A stretch of 64,000 nucleotides of DNA from Pseudomonas sp. MMS21 TM103 (GTDB taxonomy: Bacteria; Pseudomonadota; Gammaproteobacteria; Pseudomonadales; Pseudomonadaceae): the NCBI RefSeq assembly GCF_022132145.1, contig NZ_JAJISP010000009.1, forward strand, positions 62,001 to 126,000, read 5' to 3'. Below the pieces are notes generated by a model. That model searched no databases and was not told the DNA's origin. It saw only the letters and a list, made by a program, of their open reading frames with translations. The stretch's first letter is position 1; every line of letters begins with the position of its first letter. Below are positions 17,169-25,552 of this stretch, one piece after another. Both the position numbers and the translations under genes were made by a program.

Positions 17169-17394
17169 GCCTGTGCGGATCAGTGGTCATGCGTGTGCTG
17201 CTGGAGCCTGCTATGCCTGACAAGGAGACACCGGTGGAGCGGGGCTGCAACCTGGGCCCGTCCTGAGCTGCATCGGAGCAGGCGCAAGTAAGCGATGGTC
17301 GGACTCGCGGATTTGGAAGAATGGCGGCCCTCTTCCAGGTAATCGCAGCCGGCTCGGTGACCGCCACTCAGCAACCCTGACAAGGGGTGTAATC

Positions 17395-17685
17395 ATGGCA
17401 ACCTTCATCTCGCTGGTTAACTTCACCGATCAGGGCATCCGGGCGGTCAAGGACTCACCGGATCGCTTCCAGGCATTCAAGGCATTGGCTGAAAAGGTAG
17501 GCGTAGCGGTCAAGGCCGTCTACTGGACCGTGGGCAGTTACGATCTGGTGCTGATCGTCGAGGGCGACGAGGAGACCGCAACCTCCCTGCTGCTGAAAGT
17601 CGGCTCGCTCGGCAATACGCGCACGCAGACACTGCGCGGCTTCTCGGAGCAGGAGATGCGCAAGATCATCGGCAACATGCCTTAG
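17395..17685 (+). CDS. GYD-domain protein
   Basis: 96 residues with an AAGGGG ribosome site. It has the ferredoxin-like fold pattern of the GYD family: FISLVNFTDQGIRAVKD, AVYWTVGSYDLVLIVEGDEE (containing the namesake Gly-x-Tyr-Asp), and a C-terminal EQEMRKIIGNMP helix. The biochemical role of the family is poorly defined. It stands alone, with its own terminator downstream. Confidence 0.88.
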   Translation: MATFISLVNFTDQGIRAVKDSPDRFQAFKALAEKVGVAVKAVYWTVGSYDLVLIVEGDEETATSLLLKVGSLGNTRTQTLRGFSEQEMRKIIGNMP

Positions 17686-17741
17686 CACCTGATCCTGCCT
17701 GCAGGATTTGCCGTAGCTGCAGGCGCTTCGCGGGTGTTGCA

Positions 17742-17776
17742 GCGGCCCAGCTCTTTGGAGATGGGCCGTTTCTTTG
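17742..17776 (+). terminator. Terminator after the GYD-domain gene
   Basis: GCGGCCCA, a 12-base loop and TGGGCCG are followed by TTTCTTTGTT. A moderate stem and T-rich tail 57 bases after the stop suggest an intrinsic terminator. The following 250 bases lead to the LysR gene and hold no other gene. Confidence 0.7.
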
Positions 17777-18025
17777 TTGAGGGGCTGATGGCCGCAGTGC
17801 GACCCGCAGCATGGCTGTTCTTCGCCCACGCCTGGCGGCGCCATGCAGCGGTGATGTTGTCCTGCGGTGCATGCGCCCGGTCCGCTCTACGGTGGCCAGC
17901 GCTAGAGGGGCCTGCGCCACTGATGACGCCCGTCCGGCACGATTGCGTGTTCGCACGCTGTGTTTAGCGCAAGCATGGTTCTAAACTGCGGGGACATAAC
18001 TAAAAAACTGCGTGATCTTGCCTGC

Positions 18026-18961
18026 ATGAAAATCCATCCACTGCCCCCACTCAACAGCCTGGTGGCTTTCGAAGCGGCCGCGCGCCACCTGAGTTTTACC
18101 CTGGCGGCGCACGAACTGAACGTCACCCAGGGCGCGATCAGCCGCCAGGTGCGCCTGCTCGAGGACTACCTGGGCAAAACCCTGTTCGAACGCACCACGC
18201 GGGCGATCAACTTGAGCCCGACCGGTAGCCAGTACTATGAAACGGTGCGCACCGCGTTGCTGCAGCTGGCCCACGCCACCGGTGAGATTCGCCACTGGCA
18301 GGGCGCCCAACAGGTGACCGTGGTCACCAGTACGGCGATGGCCTCGCTGTGGCTACTGCCCAAGGTGGCCGAGTTTCAGCGCGATCATGAAGAGGTCGAC
18401 CTGCGCATCATTGCCTACGACCAGGTCAAGGACTTCTCCCGCCTGGATTGCGACCTGGCTCTGTACTACTGCCGCACCCCGCCGAAAGACATGCAGGTGA
18501 CCCCGCTGTTTCCCGAGGAAGTGTTCCCGGTGTGCAGCCCGGGCTATCTGGCCAAGAATCCGGCGCTGAGCACCCCGGATCAGCTGGCCGACTGCACCTG
18601 GCTGTGGCTGGAAGATCCGCAGCGCGACTGGATCGGCTGGTCCGAGTGGTTCCAGCGCCTGGGCTTGAAAAGTGTCGAGCCCAGACGGCGGATCAACATC
18701 AACAGCTACTCGATGCTGATCCAGTCGGCGCTCAGTGGCCAGGGCATCGCGCTGGCCTGGTCGAACCTGGTCGACAACCACCTGCAGACCGGCGCCCTGG
18801 TGCGGCCGATCGACACCGTGTTGCAGTCGGATGCGCAGTTCTGCCTGCTGGAACCGCTCGGTCGAGGGGTGATGCGCCAGAGCGTTAAATGCTTTCGCGC
18901 CTGGTTGCTCGAGCAGTTGCCGCCTGCGTTGGACGACGCCACGCTCGCTGGCGGCGCATAA
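18026..18961 (+). CDS. LysR-family regulator, GcvA-like
   Basis: 311 residues from the ATG at 18026 (MKIHPLPPLNSLVAFEAAAR); a longer frame from 17960 lacks support. The N-terminal winged helix-turn-helix reads HLSFTLAAHELNVTQGAISR, then QVRLLEDYLGKTLFERT. The effector domain contains TAMASLWLLPKVAEFQ and SGQGIALAWSNLV, typical of the GcvA subgroup. It is the closest regulator to the Rieske operon, which starts 735 bases downstream in the same direction, and could control it. The ligand is unknown. Confidence 0.88.
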   Translation: MKIHPLPPLNSLVAFEAAARHLSFTLAAHELNVTQGAISRQVRLLEDYLGKTLFERTTRAINLSPTGSQYYETVRTALLQLAHATGEIRHWQGAQQVTVVTSTAMASLWLLPKVAEFQRDHEEVDLRIIAYDQVKDFSRLDCDLALYYCRTPPKDMQVTPLFPEEVFPVCSPGYLAKNPALSTPDQLADCTWLWLEDPQRDWIGWSEWFQRLGLKSVEPRRRININSYSMLIQSALSGQGIALAWSNLVDNHLQTGALVRPIDTVLQSDAQFCLLEPLGRGVMRQSVKCFRAWLLEQLPPALDDATLAGGA

Positions 18962-18977
18962 CTACCAGGCCGAAACG

Positions 18978-19012
18978 AACGCTGCCGCAGGCTTGTGGCC
19001 TGCGGCAGCGTT
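18978..19012 (+). terminator. Strong hairpin after the LysR gene
   Basis: ACGCTGCCGCAGGC, a five-base loop and GCCTGCGGCAGCGT form a 14-bp perfect stem starting 18 bases after the stop codon. The T-run is only two bases, so efficiency is uncertain, but its position suits a terminator separating the regulator from the Rieske operon. Confidence 0.7.
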
Positions 19013-19695
19013 GCATGGAGCAGTCGCGGCGCTAGCCTTTGGGCTATGCGCGGCTATTCCTCAGCAGGCCTTTGGCGCGGGTAGCGCAAGGTGAGTTGGC
19101 CCCGCCCAGCACGACCCGAGGCGCAATGCCTGGGTCGTCCTGGGAGTGTTCCTGCGTTAGCGACTGGTATCCCGGAGATGGCGTGGGAAAACCAGCGGAG
19201 CTGCCTGACGCAAGCGACGCGTCGTGACAGGACTCATGTGCAGGATGAATTCGCTGATCGATGGGTGTTGGAAGCTTTCCAGCCTGTCGGCATCACCAAC
19301 AGCGGCCAATTAATCCGCTTAATTAATTACGTTCGACCTGCATCAGGGCCGGGAGGCCCGGGTGCTATCTGCCATGCGTCGCCGGATGCTGGCCTGCTGT
19401 GTAGTGCCGGTGACTGGTTTGACGGTGGCTAAAGTGGCCTTTCCCGGTCCCTGGAACAAGCCATTCTTTCTCATGGATTGATGATCTTTATGCATAACAA
19501 TGCGCCGCGCTGGGCCTGACGGTACTCAAGCAGGGCTCGGCAGATGTGCTTCTGCATTGATGATGAAAAGTCATAAATCCAGCTGTAAAAATCGTTTGTC
19601 GAACAATCCCCATATTCTCGAAACTCGCTGCCAACGGAGCCTGGCCAGCGAGCCTGCCGATCATCACCCACCGTGCCCAGCAGGGGAGAACAACA
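19013..19695. other. Long leader/promoter region of the Rieske operon
   Basis: No gene is supported here. A second hairpin (ACGACCCGAGGC-loop-GCCTGGGTCGT, about 19110-19138) lies in the left part. An AT-rich patch near 19308-19332 (CAATTAATCCGCTTAATTAA) could hold promoter elements. The shared motif at 19559-19604 is listed separately. A GGGGAG ribosome site precedes the Rieske start. Confidence 0.5.
19559..19604 (+). promoter_or_regulatory. Promoter motif shared with the first BCCT transporter gene
   Basis: The block starts GATGATGAAAAGTCATAAAT and contains GC-G-AAAAT-TTTGT words. It aligns without gaps to 28274-28319 with about seven of every ten bases identical, including 9 consecutive bases AAAAGTCAT. 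It lies 137 bp upstream of the Rieske start, versus 174 bp upstream of the BCCT start. Intergenic conservation of this kind suggests a common regulator binding site. Which protein binds is unknown. Confidence 0.65.
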
Positions 19696-20886
19696 ATGAC
19701 TTCGACCACTTCTCAACAAATTCCTGTGCATCATCTGGAAAGCGTACTCAACCCGATTCACCAGGCCACCGGCCTGAGCAACGAGTTCTATATCGAGCAA
19801 CGTCATTTCGAGCTGGAGCGCGATCAGGTCATGGGCAAGACCTGGGCCTGTGTCGGTTTCGCCAGCGATCTGGTGCAGAACGGCTCGGTCAAGCCGGTCG
19901 ACTTCATGGGCCTGCCGCTGTTGCTGATGCGCAACCGCGAGGGCCTGGTGCAGGTGTTCCACAACGTCTGCAGCCACCGCGGCATGAAGCTGGTAGAGGA
20001 GGAGGGCACCGTGCAGGGCGTGATCCGCTGCCCCTACCACTCCTGGACCTACGACCTCAACGGTGGCCTGCGTGGTACCCCGCACATCGGCGGTATCGAT
20101 CAGCACAAGGACGAGCGCTTTGCCTGCGAAAAGCATGGCCTGAAGGCTCTGCGCAGCGCCATCTGGATGGACATGGTGTTCGTCAACCTGTCCGGCGATG
20201 CCCAGCCGCTGGAAGAAATGCTCGCGCCGCTGACCGCGCGCTGGAGCCAGTTCCTCGGCGAAGACGGCATGGGCCTGCTGCGCCGCCGTCCGCACATGGA
20301 CGCCACCACCCTGGACATCAACTGCAACTGGAAGCTGGCGGTGGAGAACTACTGCGAGGCCTACCACCTGCCGTGGGTACACCCGAGCCTGAACAGCTAC
20401 TCGCGCCTGGAAGACCACTACAACATCCTGTTCGACGAGCAGTTCGCCGGTCAGGGCAGCTATGCCTACAACCTGTCCGACGTCGCCGGCACCCATCTGC
20501 CGCAGTTCCCCAGCTGGCCGCAGGACCGTCTGCGCAACGCCGAGTACGTGGCCTTCTTCCCCAACGTGCTGCTCGGCATCCAGGCCGACCACGCCTTCGC
20601 CATGCAGCTGGAGCCGGTCGCCCCGGGCCGCACCATCGAGCACCTGCGCCTGTTCTACGTCGGCGACGAGGCCCTGGGCGACGAGTACGCCGCCTGCCGC
20701 AACGCCATTCTGGAGTCCTGGAAGGTGGTGTTCGCCGAGGACATCGCTTCGGTCGAAGGCATGCAGAAGGGCCGACATTCCCCTGGCTATAAGGGCGGTG
20801 CCTTCTCTCCGGAAATGGACATCCCCACCCACTTCTTCCACCAGTGGGCCGCGCGCAAGCTGCTGGCCACCGTACCGTCCGCCTGA
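19696..20886 (+). CDS. Rieske non-haem iron oxygenase, quaternary-ammonium (CntA/GbcA-like) type
   Basis: 396 residues. The Rieske [2Fe-2S] ligands are Cys92-x-His94 and, 17 residues later, Cys112-x2-His115. Mononuclear iron ligands are probably His224, His229 and Asp349. The residue bridging the two metal sites is Glu221 (ENYCEAYHLPWVH), not the usual Asp. As I recall, a bridging Glu marks carnitine oxygenase CntA and relatives that cut C-N bonds of trimethylammonium compounds. The substrate here is therefore probably a betaine-like onium compound, giving an aldehyde product. It is the first gene of an operon whose next gene is an aldehyde dehydrogenase. No CntB-type reductase is present; a fused rubredoxin reductase is two genes downstream. 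Confidence 0.85.
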   Translation: MTSTTSQQIPVHHLESVLNPIHQATGLSNEFYIEQRHFELERDQVMGKTWACVGFASDLVQNGSVKPVDFMGLPLLLMRNREGLVQVFHNVCSHRGMKLVEEEGTVQGVIRCPYHSWTYDLNGGLRGTPHIGGIDQHKDERFACEKHGLKALRSAIWMDMVFVNLSGDAQPLEEMLAPLTARWSQFLGEDGMGLLRRRPHMDATTLDINCNWKLAVENYCEAYHLPWVHPSLNSYSRLEDHYNILFDEQFAGQGSYAYNLSDVAGTHLPQFPSWPQDRLRNAEYVAFFPNVLLGIQADHAFAMQLEPVAPGRTIEHLRLFYVGDEALGDEYAACRNAILESWKVVFAEDIASVEGMQKGRHSPGYKGGAFSPEMDIPTHFFHQWAARKLLATVPSA

Positions 20887-20896
20887 GGAGGCCGCC

Positions 20897-22342
20897 ATGT
20901 ATCCGATTGCCGAACATTGGCTGAACTACATCGACGGCGAGTGGCTCGACAGCGAGTCGCGCCTGACGGTGAATAACCCCGGCAGCGCAGAGCCCGTGGC
21001 GAGCATCGCCCAGGCTTCGGTCGAGGACGCCGAGCGCGCCGTGCAGGCGGCGCGGCGCTGCGCCGACAGCGGCGCGCTGAGCAGCGTGCGTCCGGCGCAG
21101 CGGGTCACCTGGTTGCTGCGTATCGCCGAGGAGATTCGCGCGGTCGCCGACGAAGGTGCCTGGGTGCTGTGCCAGGAAAACGGCAAGAGCCTCAACGATG
21201 CCCGCGACGAGTTCACCGAGGCGGCGCGCTACTTCGAGTACTACGCCGGCATGGCCGACAAGATCGAGGGCACCTCGATCCCGCTGGGCAACGGTTACAT
21301 GGATTTCACCCTGTATGACCCGATGGGCGTTTCGGCGCAAATCGTGCCCTGGAACTTCCCGGTATCGATCTGCGCCCGCTCGCTGGCGCCGGCCCTGGCG
21401 GCCGGCAACGCAGTGGTGATCAAGTCGCCGGAGCTGTCGCCGCTGGGCATGTGCGTGCTGGTTCGTGCCATCGCCAAGGCCGGCCTGCCGAATGGTGCGG
21501 TCAACCTGATCTGCGGCCGTGGCCGTGAGGTCGGTACGCACCTGGTGAGCAGCGCCAAGGTCGATCAGATCGTCTTCACCGGTTCGGTGCCGACCGGCCA
21601 GACCATCCTGCGTGACGCCGCCGAACACGCCATCCCCAGCGTCATGGAGCTGGGCGGCAAGTCGGCGGCGATCGCCTTCGCCGATGCCGATCGCGAGCAG
21701 CTGCTGGCCAGCGTCAAGGGCGGCATCTTCTTCAACGCCGGTCAGGTCTGTTCGGCCATGTCGCGCCTGCTGGTGCAGCGCGAGATCTATGAAGAAATCG
21801 TCGAGTCCGTCGTCGCCCTGGCCGAAGGCCTCAGCGTCGGCCTCGGCCAGGACAACCCGGACCTGACCCCGGTGGTCAGTGCCGGACAACTGGCCAGCAT
21901 CGAAGCCCTGTGTCGGCGTGCCAGCGATGAGGGTGCGGTCGTGGCTACCGGTGGTGAGCGCTTCACCGACCGCGCCGGGCACTTCATGCGCCCGACCGTG
22001 TTCCGCGACGTCAGCCCCGAGATGTGCATCGCCCAGGAAGAAGTCTTCGGCCCGGTGCTGGCGATCATCCCCTTCGATACCGAGGAACAGGCCCTGGCCA
22101 TCGCCAACGGCACCGAGTTCGGCCTGGTCGCCGGCGTGTTCACCCAGGACATCAGCCGCGCCATGCGCTGCGCCCGTCGCCTCAAGGCCGGCCAGGTGTT
22201 CGTCAATGAGTGGTATGCCGGCGGCATCGAGACCCCATTCGGCGGCGTCGGCCTGTCCGGTTTCGGCCGCGAGAAGGGTCAGGAAGCCTTGTACAGCTAC
22301 GTGCGCACCAAGAACGTAGCGATCCGCGTGGCGGGGGAGTAA
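20897..22342 (+). CDS. NAD(P)-dependent aldehyde dehydrogenase
   Basis: 481 residues, normal length. Motifs: PWNFPVSICARSLAPALAAG, VFTGSVPTGQTI (nucleotide binding), ELGGKSAAIAF with general-base Glu, catalytic Cys in NAGQVCSAMSR, and EEVFGPVLAIIPF. It begins 10 bases after the Rieske stop with an AGGAGG ribosome site. It probably oxidises the aldehyde released by the oxygenase, in the way a dehydrogenase handles malic semialdehyde in carnitine breakdown. The exact aldehyde is unknown. Confidence 0.9.
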   Translation: MYPIAEHWLNYIDGEWLDSESRLTVNNPGSAEPVASIAQASVEDAERAVQAARRCADSGALSSVRPAQRVTWLLRIAEEIRAVADEGAWVLCQENGKSLNDARDEFTEAARYFEYYAGMADKIEGTSIPLGNGYMDFTLYDPMGVSAQIVPWNFPVSICARSLAPALAAGNAVVIKSPELSPLGMCVLVRAIAKAGLPNGAVNLICGRGREVGTHLVSSAKVDQIVFTGSVPTGQTILRDAAEHAIPSVMELGGKSAAIAFADADREQLLASVKGGIFFNAGQVCSAMSRLLVQREIYEEIVESVVALAEGLSVGLGQDNPDLTPVVSAGQLASIEALCRRASDEGAVVATGGERFTDRAGHFMRPTVFRDVSPEMCIAQEEVFGPVLAIIPFDTEEQALAIANGTEFGLVAGVFTQDISRAMRCARRLKAGQVFVNEWYAGGIETPFGGVGLSGFGREKGQEALYSYVRTKNVAIRVAGE

Positions 22343-22347
22343 GCGAC

Positions 22348-23763
22348 ATGTTCAAGACCTGGCTCTGTGTGGTCTGCGGTTTGATCTACGACGAGGCCCT
22401 CGGCTGGCCGGACGACGGCATCGTCGCCGGCACCCGTTGGGACGATGTGCCGCAGGACTGGAAATGCCCCGAGTGTGGGGTCGGCAAGGACGATTTCGAG
22501 ATGCTCGATATCAGTCCGGTGGTGGCTGCGGCCGCTGTCAGCGCGCCGCTGCCAGTACCGCCGGCAGCCATGGCTGCGCCTGCCCAGGCGCAGCCGGTCG
22601 CGCTGGTGCGCCAGCCAATCGTCATCATCGGCAGCGGTTACGCCGGCTATGGCTTGGCCCAGGCCTTGCGCCGGGCCGACCCGCAGGTCGAGATCCGCGT
22701 GCTGACCCAGGAGTCTGGGCACCTGTATTCCAAGCCGGCGCTGTCGATCGGCCTGGCCCAGGGCAGGAGCGCCGCGGCGCTGTCGGGCGAGTCGGCCCTG
22801 GCCATCGAGAAGCGCCTGAAGATCCGTGTTTACCCCTATTGCACGGTCGAGCGCATCGACGCCGTGGCGCGGCGCCTGCACACCAACATCGGCGAGATGG
22901 AATACGGCCAGTTGGTGCTGGCCAGCGGTGCCGCGCCGATCCGCCTGCCAATCGAAGGCGACACGGCGGCGCTGCTCAGCGTCAACAACCTGCACGATTA
23001 CCAGGGCTTTCGTGAGCGTCTGGTCGGCGTGCGTCGGGTGGCCATCCTCGGTGACGGCCTGATCGGCTGCGAGTTCGCCAACGACCTGGCCAGCAGCGGC
23101 TTTGCGGTCAGCGTCATTGGCCTCGGCCAGTGGCCGATGGAACGCCTGCTACCGGTCGAAGCCGGGCAACACTTGCAAGACGCCCTGGGCGAGTTGGGGG
23201 TCAGCTGGCACCTGCAGAACACCCTGCAGCGTATCGAATCGGTGGAGCAGAGCTATCGCCTGAGCCTCGCCGACGGTCAGTGCCTGGAGGCCGACCTGGT
23301 GCTCTCCGCGGTGGGCCTGCGGCCCAATCTGGCGCTGGCCGAAACGGCCGGGGTCGCGGTGGGTCGCGGCATCCAGGTGGACGCCCGGTTGCAGACCTCG
23401 CAGCCGGGGATCTTCGCCTTGGGTGACTGCATCGAGATCGACGGCCAGTTGCTGCCGTATCTGGCGCCGATCAACCAGGGCATCCAGGCCCTGAGCAAGA
23501 CCCTGCTCGGCCAGCCGACGACGGTCAGCTACCCGCTGATGCCGGTGACGGTGAAGACCCCGGCCGCACCGCTGTGCCTGTTGCCGCCCGCCGTCGGGGT
23601 GACCGGCGAGTGGCGCTGCACGGCTACCGACGATGGCCTGAGCGCCGGTTTCTACGATGCCGAGGGGGCGCTGCACGGCTTCGTCCTGCTCGGTCGCCAA
23701 GCACAAGTGCAGCGCAACAGCTGGCTGCAATCCTGTCAGAACGCGCAACGGGCCGTGGCCTGA
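22348..23763 (+). CDS. Rubredoxin-rubredoxin reductase fusion
   Basis: 471 residues from the ATG at 22348, five bases after the preceding stop; the longer frame from 22210 overlaps the dehydrogenase and is not real. Residues 1-53 are a rubredoxin with the four iron ligands Cys7, Cys10, Cys40 and Cys43 (CVVCGLIYDEALGWPDDGI, KCPECGVGKDDFE). An Ala/Pro-rich linker follows. From about residue 85 there is a two-Rossmann FAD/NADH reductase (IVIIGSGYAGYGLAQALRR, VAILGDGLIGCEFANDL, GIFALGDCIEIDG). It could pass electrons from NADH straight to the Rieske oxygenase or to the DAO-type enzyme. Rubredoxin as donor would be unusual for a Rieske enzyme. Confidence 0.9.
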   Translation: MFKTWLCVVCGLIYDEALGWPDDGIVAGTRWDDVPQDWKCPECGVGKDDFEMLDISPVVAAAAVSAPLPVPPAAMAAPAQAQPVALVRQPIVIIGSGYAGYGLAQALRRADPQVEIRVLTQESGHLYSKPALSIGLAQGRSAAALSGESALAIEKRLKIRVYPYCTVERIDAVARRLHTNIGEMEYGQLVLASGAAPIRLPIEGDTAALLSVNNLHDYQGFRERLVGVRRVAILGDGLIGCEFANDLASSGFAVSVIGLGQWPMERLLPVEAGQHLQDALGELGVSWHLQNTLQRIESVEQSYRLSLADGQCLEADLVLSAVGLRPNLALAETAGVAVGRGIQVDARLQTSQPGIFALGDCIEIDGQLLPYLAPINQGIQALSKTLLGQPTTVSYPLMPVTVKTPAAPLCLLPPAVGVTGEWRCTATDDGLSAGFYDAEGALHGFVLLGRQAQVQRNSWLQSCQNAQRAVA

Positions 23764-23773
23764 GGGCACCAAC

Positions 23774-25102
23774 ATGAGCAAGAAGATCAACCTGCCCTAC
23801 GACGACGCCAGCTGCGGCTGGTACGCCGCACTGCCGGCGGCCAAGCCCGCGACGCGTTTGCAGGGCGAGCAGCGCGCCGATTTCACGGTCATCGGTGCCG
23901 GCTTTGCCGGCCTGGCCGCCGCCCGCCGGCTGGCCGAGCACCATCCGCAGGCGCGCATCCTGCTGGTCGACGCCCAGCGCGTCGGCTACGGCGCGTCGGG
24001 GCGCAACTCCGGTTTCGTCATCGACCTGCCGCACAAGTTCGCCCTCGAGCACCCGGACCCGGCGCACAAGCAGCGCCTGCTCGGCCTCAATCGCGCCGCC
24101 ATCGCCCAGTTGCAGGGGCTGATCCAGCGCCACGGCATCGATTGCCAGTGGTCGCACGCCGGCAAGTACCAGGGCGCCGTGGGCCCGCGCGGCCTGGCCT
24201 ATCTGGAGCATTTCGAGCACCTGCTCAGCCAGCTCGGCGAGCCCTTCCACTGGGTCGAGCGCGAGGAGTTGGCCAAGGTCGTCGGCAGCCGGCACTACAG
24301 TCGGGCGATCTACACCCCGGGCTGCTACCTGATGCAGCCGGCGGCGTTGGTCACTGGCCTGGGTGGTTCGTTGCCGGGCAACGTGGAACTGCTCGAGGAA
24401 TCGCCGATCCAGCGCCTGGAGCGCGATGGTCAGGGCGGCTGGATTCTGCACGGCAATAACGGCCGCATCCGTACTCCGCAGCTGCTGCTCGGCACCAGCA
24501 TCTTCACCCAGGAATTCGGTTTCCTGCGCAACCGCCTGTTGCCGGTGATGACCTTCGCCAGCTGGACCCGGCCGCTGACCGACAGTGAGCTGCAGGTCTA
24601 TGGCGGCGAACTGGATTGGGGCCTGACCCCGGCCGACCACGCCGGCACCACGGTGCGCATGACCCAGGATCGCCGCCTGATGATCCGCAACACCTACAAG
24701 CACGTGCCCAAGTACGGCCAGAGCACCAGCGATGCGATGCGCGCCAGCGTGCGCGAGGATCACCGCAAGGCCTTCCTGGCGCGCTTCCCGCAGCTGGTCA
24801 ACGTACCCTTCAGCCACACCTGGGGCGGCGTCTACGCCATCTCGCGCAACTTCACCAACTTCTTCGGCGAGCTGGAGCAGGGCGTCTATGCCTCGGCCTG
24901 CGACAACGGCGTCGGCGCGGCCTGGGGCACCATCTCCGGCACCCTGCTGGCCGATCTGGCGGTGGGCGCCGATTCGGCGCAGTTACGCGATATCCAGGCG
25001 GTCACCGGCATGCCGTCGCTGAACCCGCCGGAACCTTTCCTTGGCCTCGGCGTGCGTTCGCGCATTCGCCTGGCGGCGTGGAACAGTCGGAGCGAGCTAT
25101 GA
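23774..25102 (+). CDS. FAD-dependent oxidoreductase, DAO family
   Basis: 442 residues. The FAD dinucleotide-binding motif is VIGAGFAGLAAARRLAE (about 39-55), followed by VDAQRVGYGASGRNSGFVID, the arrangement found in glycine/D-amino acid, sarcosine and gamma-glutamylputrescine oxidases. The C-terminus has the second FAD contact, YASACDNGVGAAWGTISG. It probably oxidises an amine or N-methylated amino acid made by the upstream enzymes. Its stop codon overlaps the start of the cupin gene (ATGA), indicating tight translational coupling. Confidence 0.85.
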   Translation: MSKKINLPYDDASCGWYAALPAAKPATRLQGEQRADFTVIGAGFAGLAAARRLAEHHPQARILLVDAQRVGYGASGRNSGFVIDLPHKFALEHPDPAHKQRLLGLNRAAIAQLQGLIQRHGIDCQWSHAGKYQGAVGPRGLAYLEHFEHLLSQLGEPFHWVEREELAKVVGSRHYSRAIYTPGCYLMQPAALVTGLGGSLPGNVELLEESPIQRLERDGQGGWILHGNNGRIRTPQLLLGTSIFTQEFGFLRNRLLPVMTFASWTRPLTDSELQVYGGELDWGLTPADHAGTTVRMTQDRRLMIRNTYKHVPKYGQSTSDAMRASVREDHRKAFLARFPQLVNVPFSHTWGGVYAISRNFTNFFGELEQGVYASACDNGVGAAWGTISGTLLADLAVGADSAQLRDIQAVTGMPSLNPPEPFLGLGVRSRIRLAAWNSRSEL

Positions 25103-25470
25103 CTCGGGTCGTTTCCGGAAAAGGCCCGGTGCTGCTGGTCGATCACCATGACCTGGAGTTCATTCCGCGCGGCGGGCCACCCGGCGCCGCTTTTGTCGCC
25201 CGCGCCATCAGCAATGAAGTGTCGCCGAATATCGGTATCGGCTTCGCCCGCTGGGAGGGCGCCGAGGTCAACTGGACCCTGCTGTATGACGAGGTGGTCT
25301 TCGTCATCGAAGGCTGCTTCGAACTGCAGGCCAACGGTGAGCTGTACCGGGTCAAGCCGGGCCAGCTGCTGTGGATACCGGAAGGCACCGAGCTGGTCTA
25401 TGGCGGTCATGCGCTGTTCGGCTACGTGGTCCATCCGGGTGATTGGAAACAACGTCACGGCCTGGCCTGA
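25099..25470 (+). CDS. Small single-domain cupin, EutQ-like
   Basis: 123 residues with one cupin barrel. Visible blocks are EVVFVIEGCFELQANGELYR and KPGQLLWIPEGTELVYGG. The usual metal-binding histidines of cupin motif 1 (HxH) are replaced (LLYDEVVF), leaving few metal ligands: Tyr, Glu and a late His. It may be a binding or isomerase-like protein rather than a dioxygenase. DMSP lyases DddQ, DddW, DddL and DddK are also cupins, but they have a His-rich metal site that is not complete here. Start overlaps the previous stop by four bases. Confidence 0.75.
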   Translation: MTRVVSGKGPVLLVDHHDLEFIPRGGPPGAAFVARAISNEVSPNIGIGFARWEGAEVNWTLLYDEVVFVIEGCFELQANGELYRVKPGQLLWIPEGTELVYGGHALFGYVVHPGDWKQRHGLA

Positions 25471-25552
25471 GCCAAGGGGAGCGCGGTATGGGTAGGCATT
25501 TCGCAGTAGGGCTGGTGCGCGCCATGGGCCGGTGGCCCCGGGAGGCGCACCC

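Noticed and set aside
19471..21982. Two long minus-strand frames opposite the Rieske and aldehyde dehydrogenase genes
   Set aside because: Plus-strand genes carry complete active sites. The reverse translations are compositionally skewed and motif-free.
22210..22347. N-terminal extension of the rubredoxin fusion
   Set aside because: It overlaps the end of the dehydrogenase gene out of frame and lacks a start. The ATG at 22348 gives a standard rubredoxin N-terminus.
25099..25470. Cupin as a DddK/DddQ-type DMSP lyase
   Set aside because: The HxH metal motif of cupin lyases is replaced by LLYDEV, leaving an incomplete metal site.
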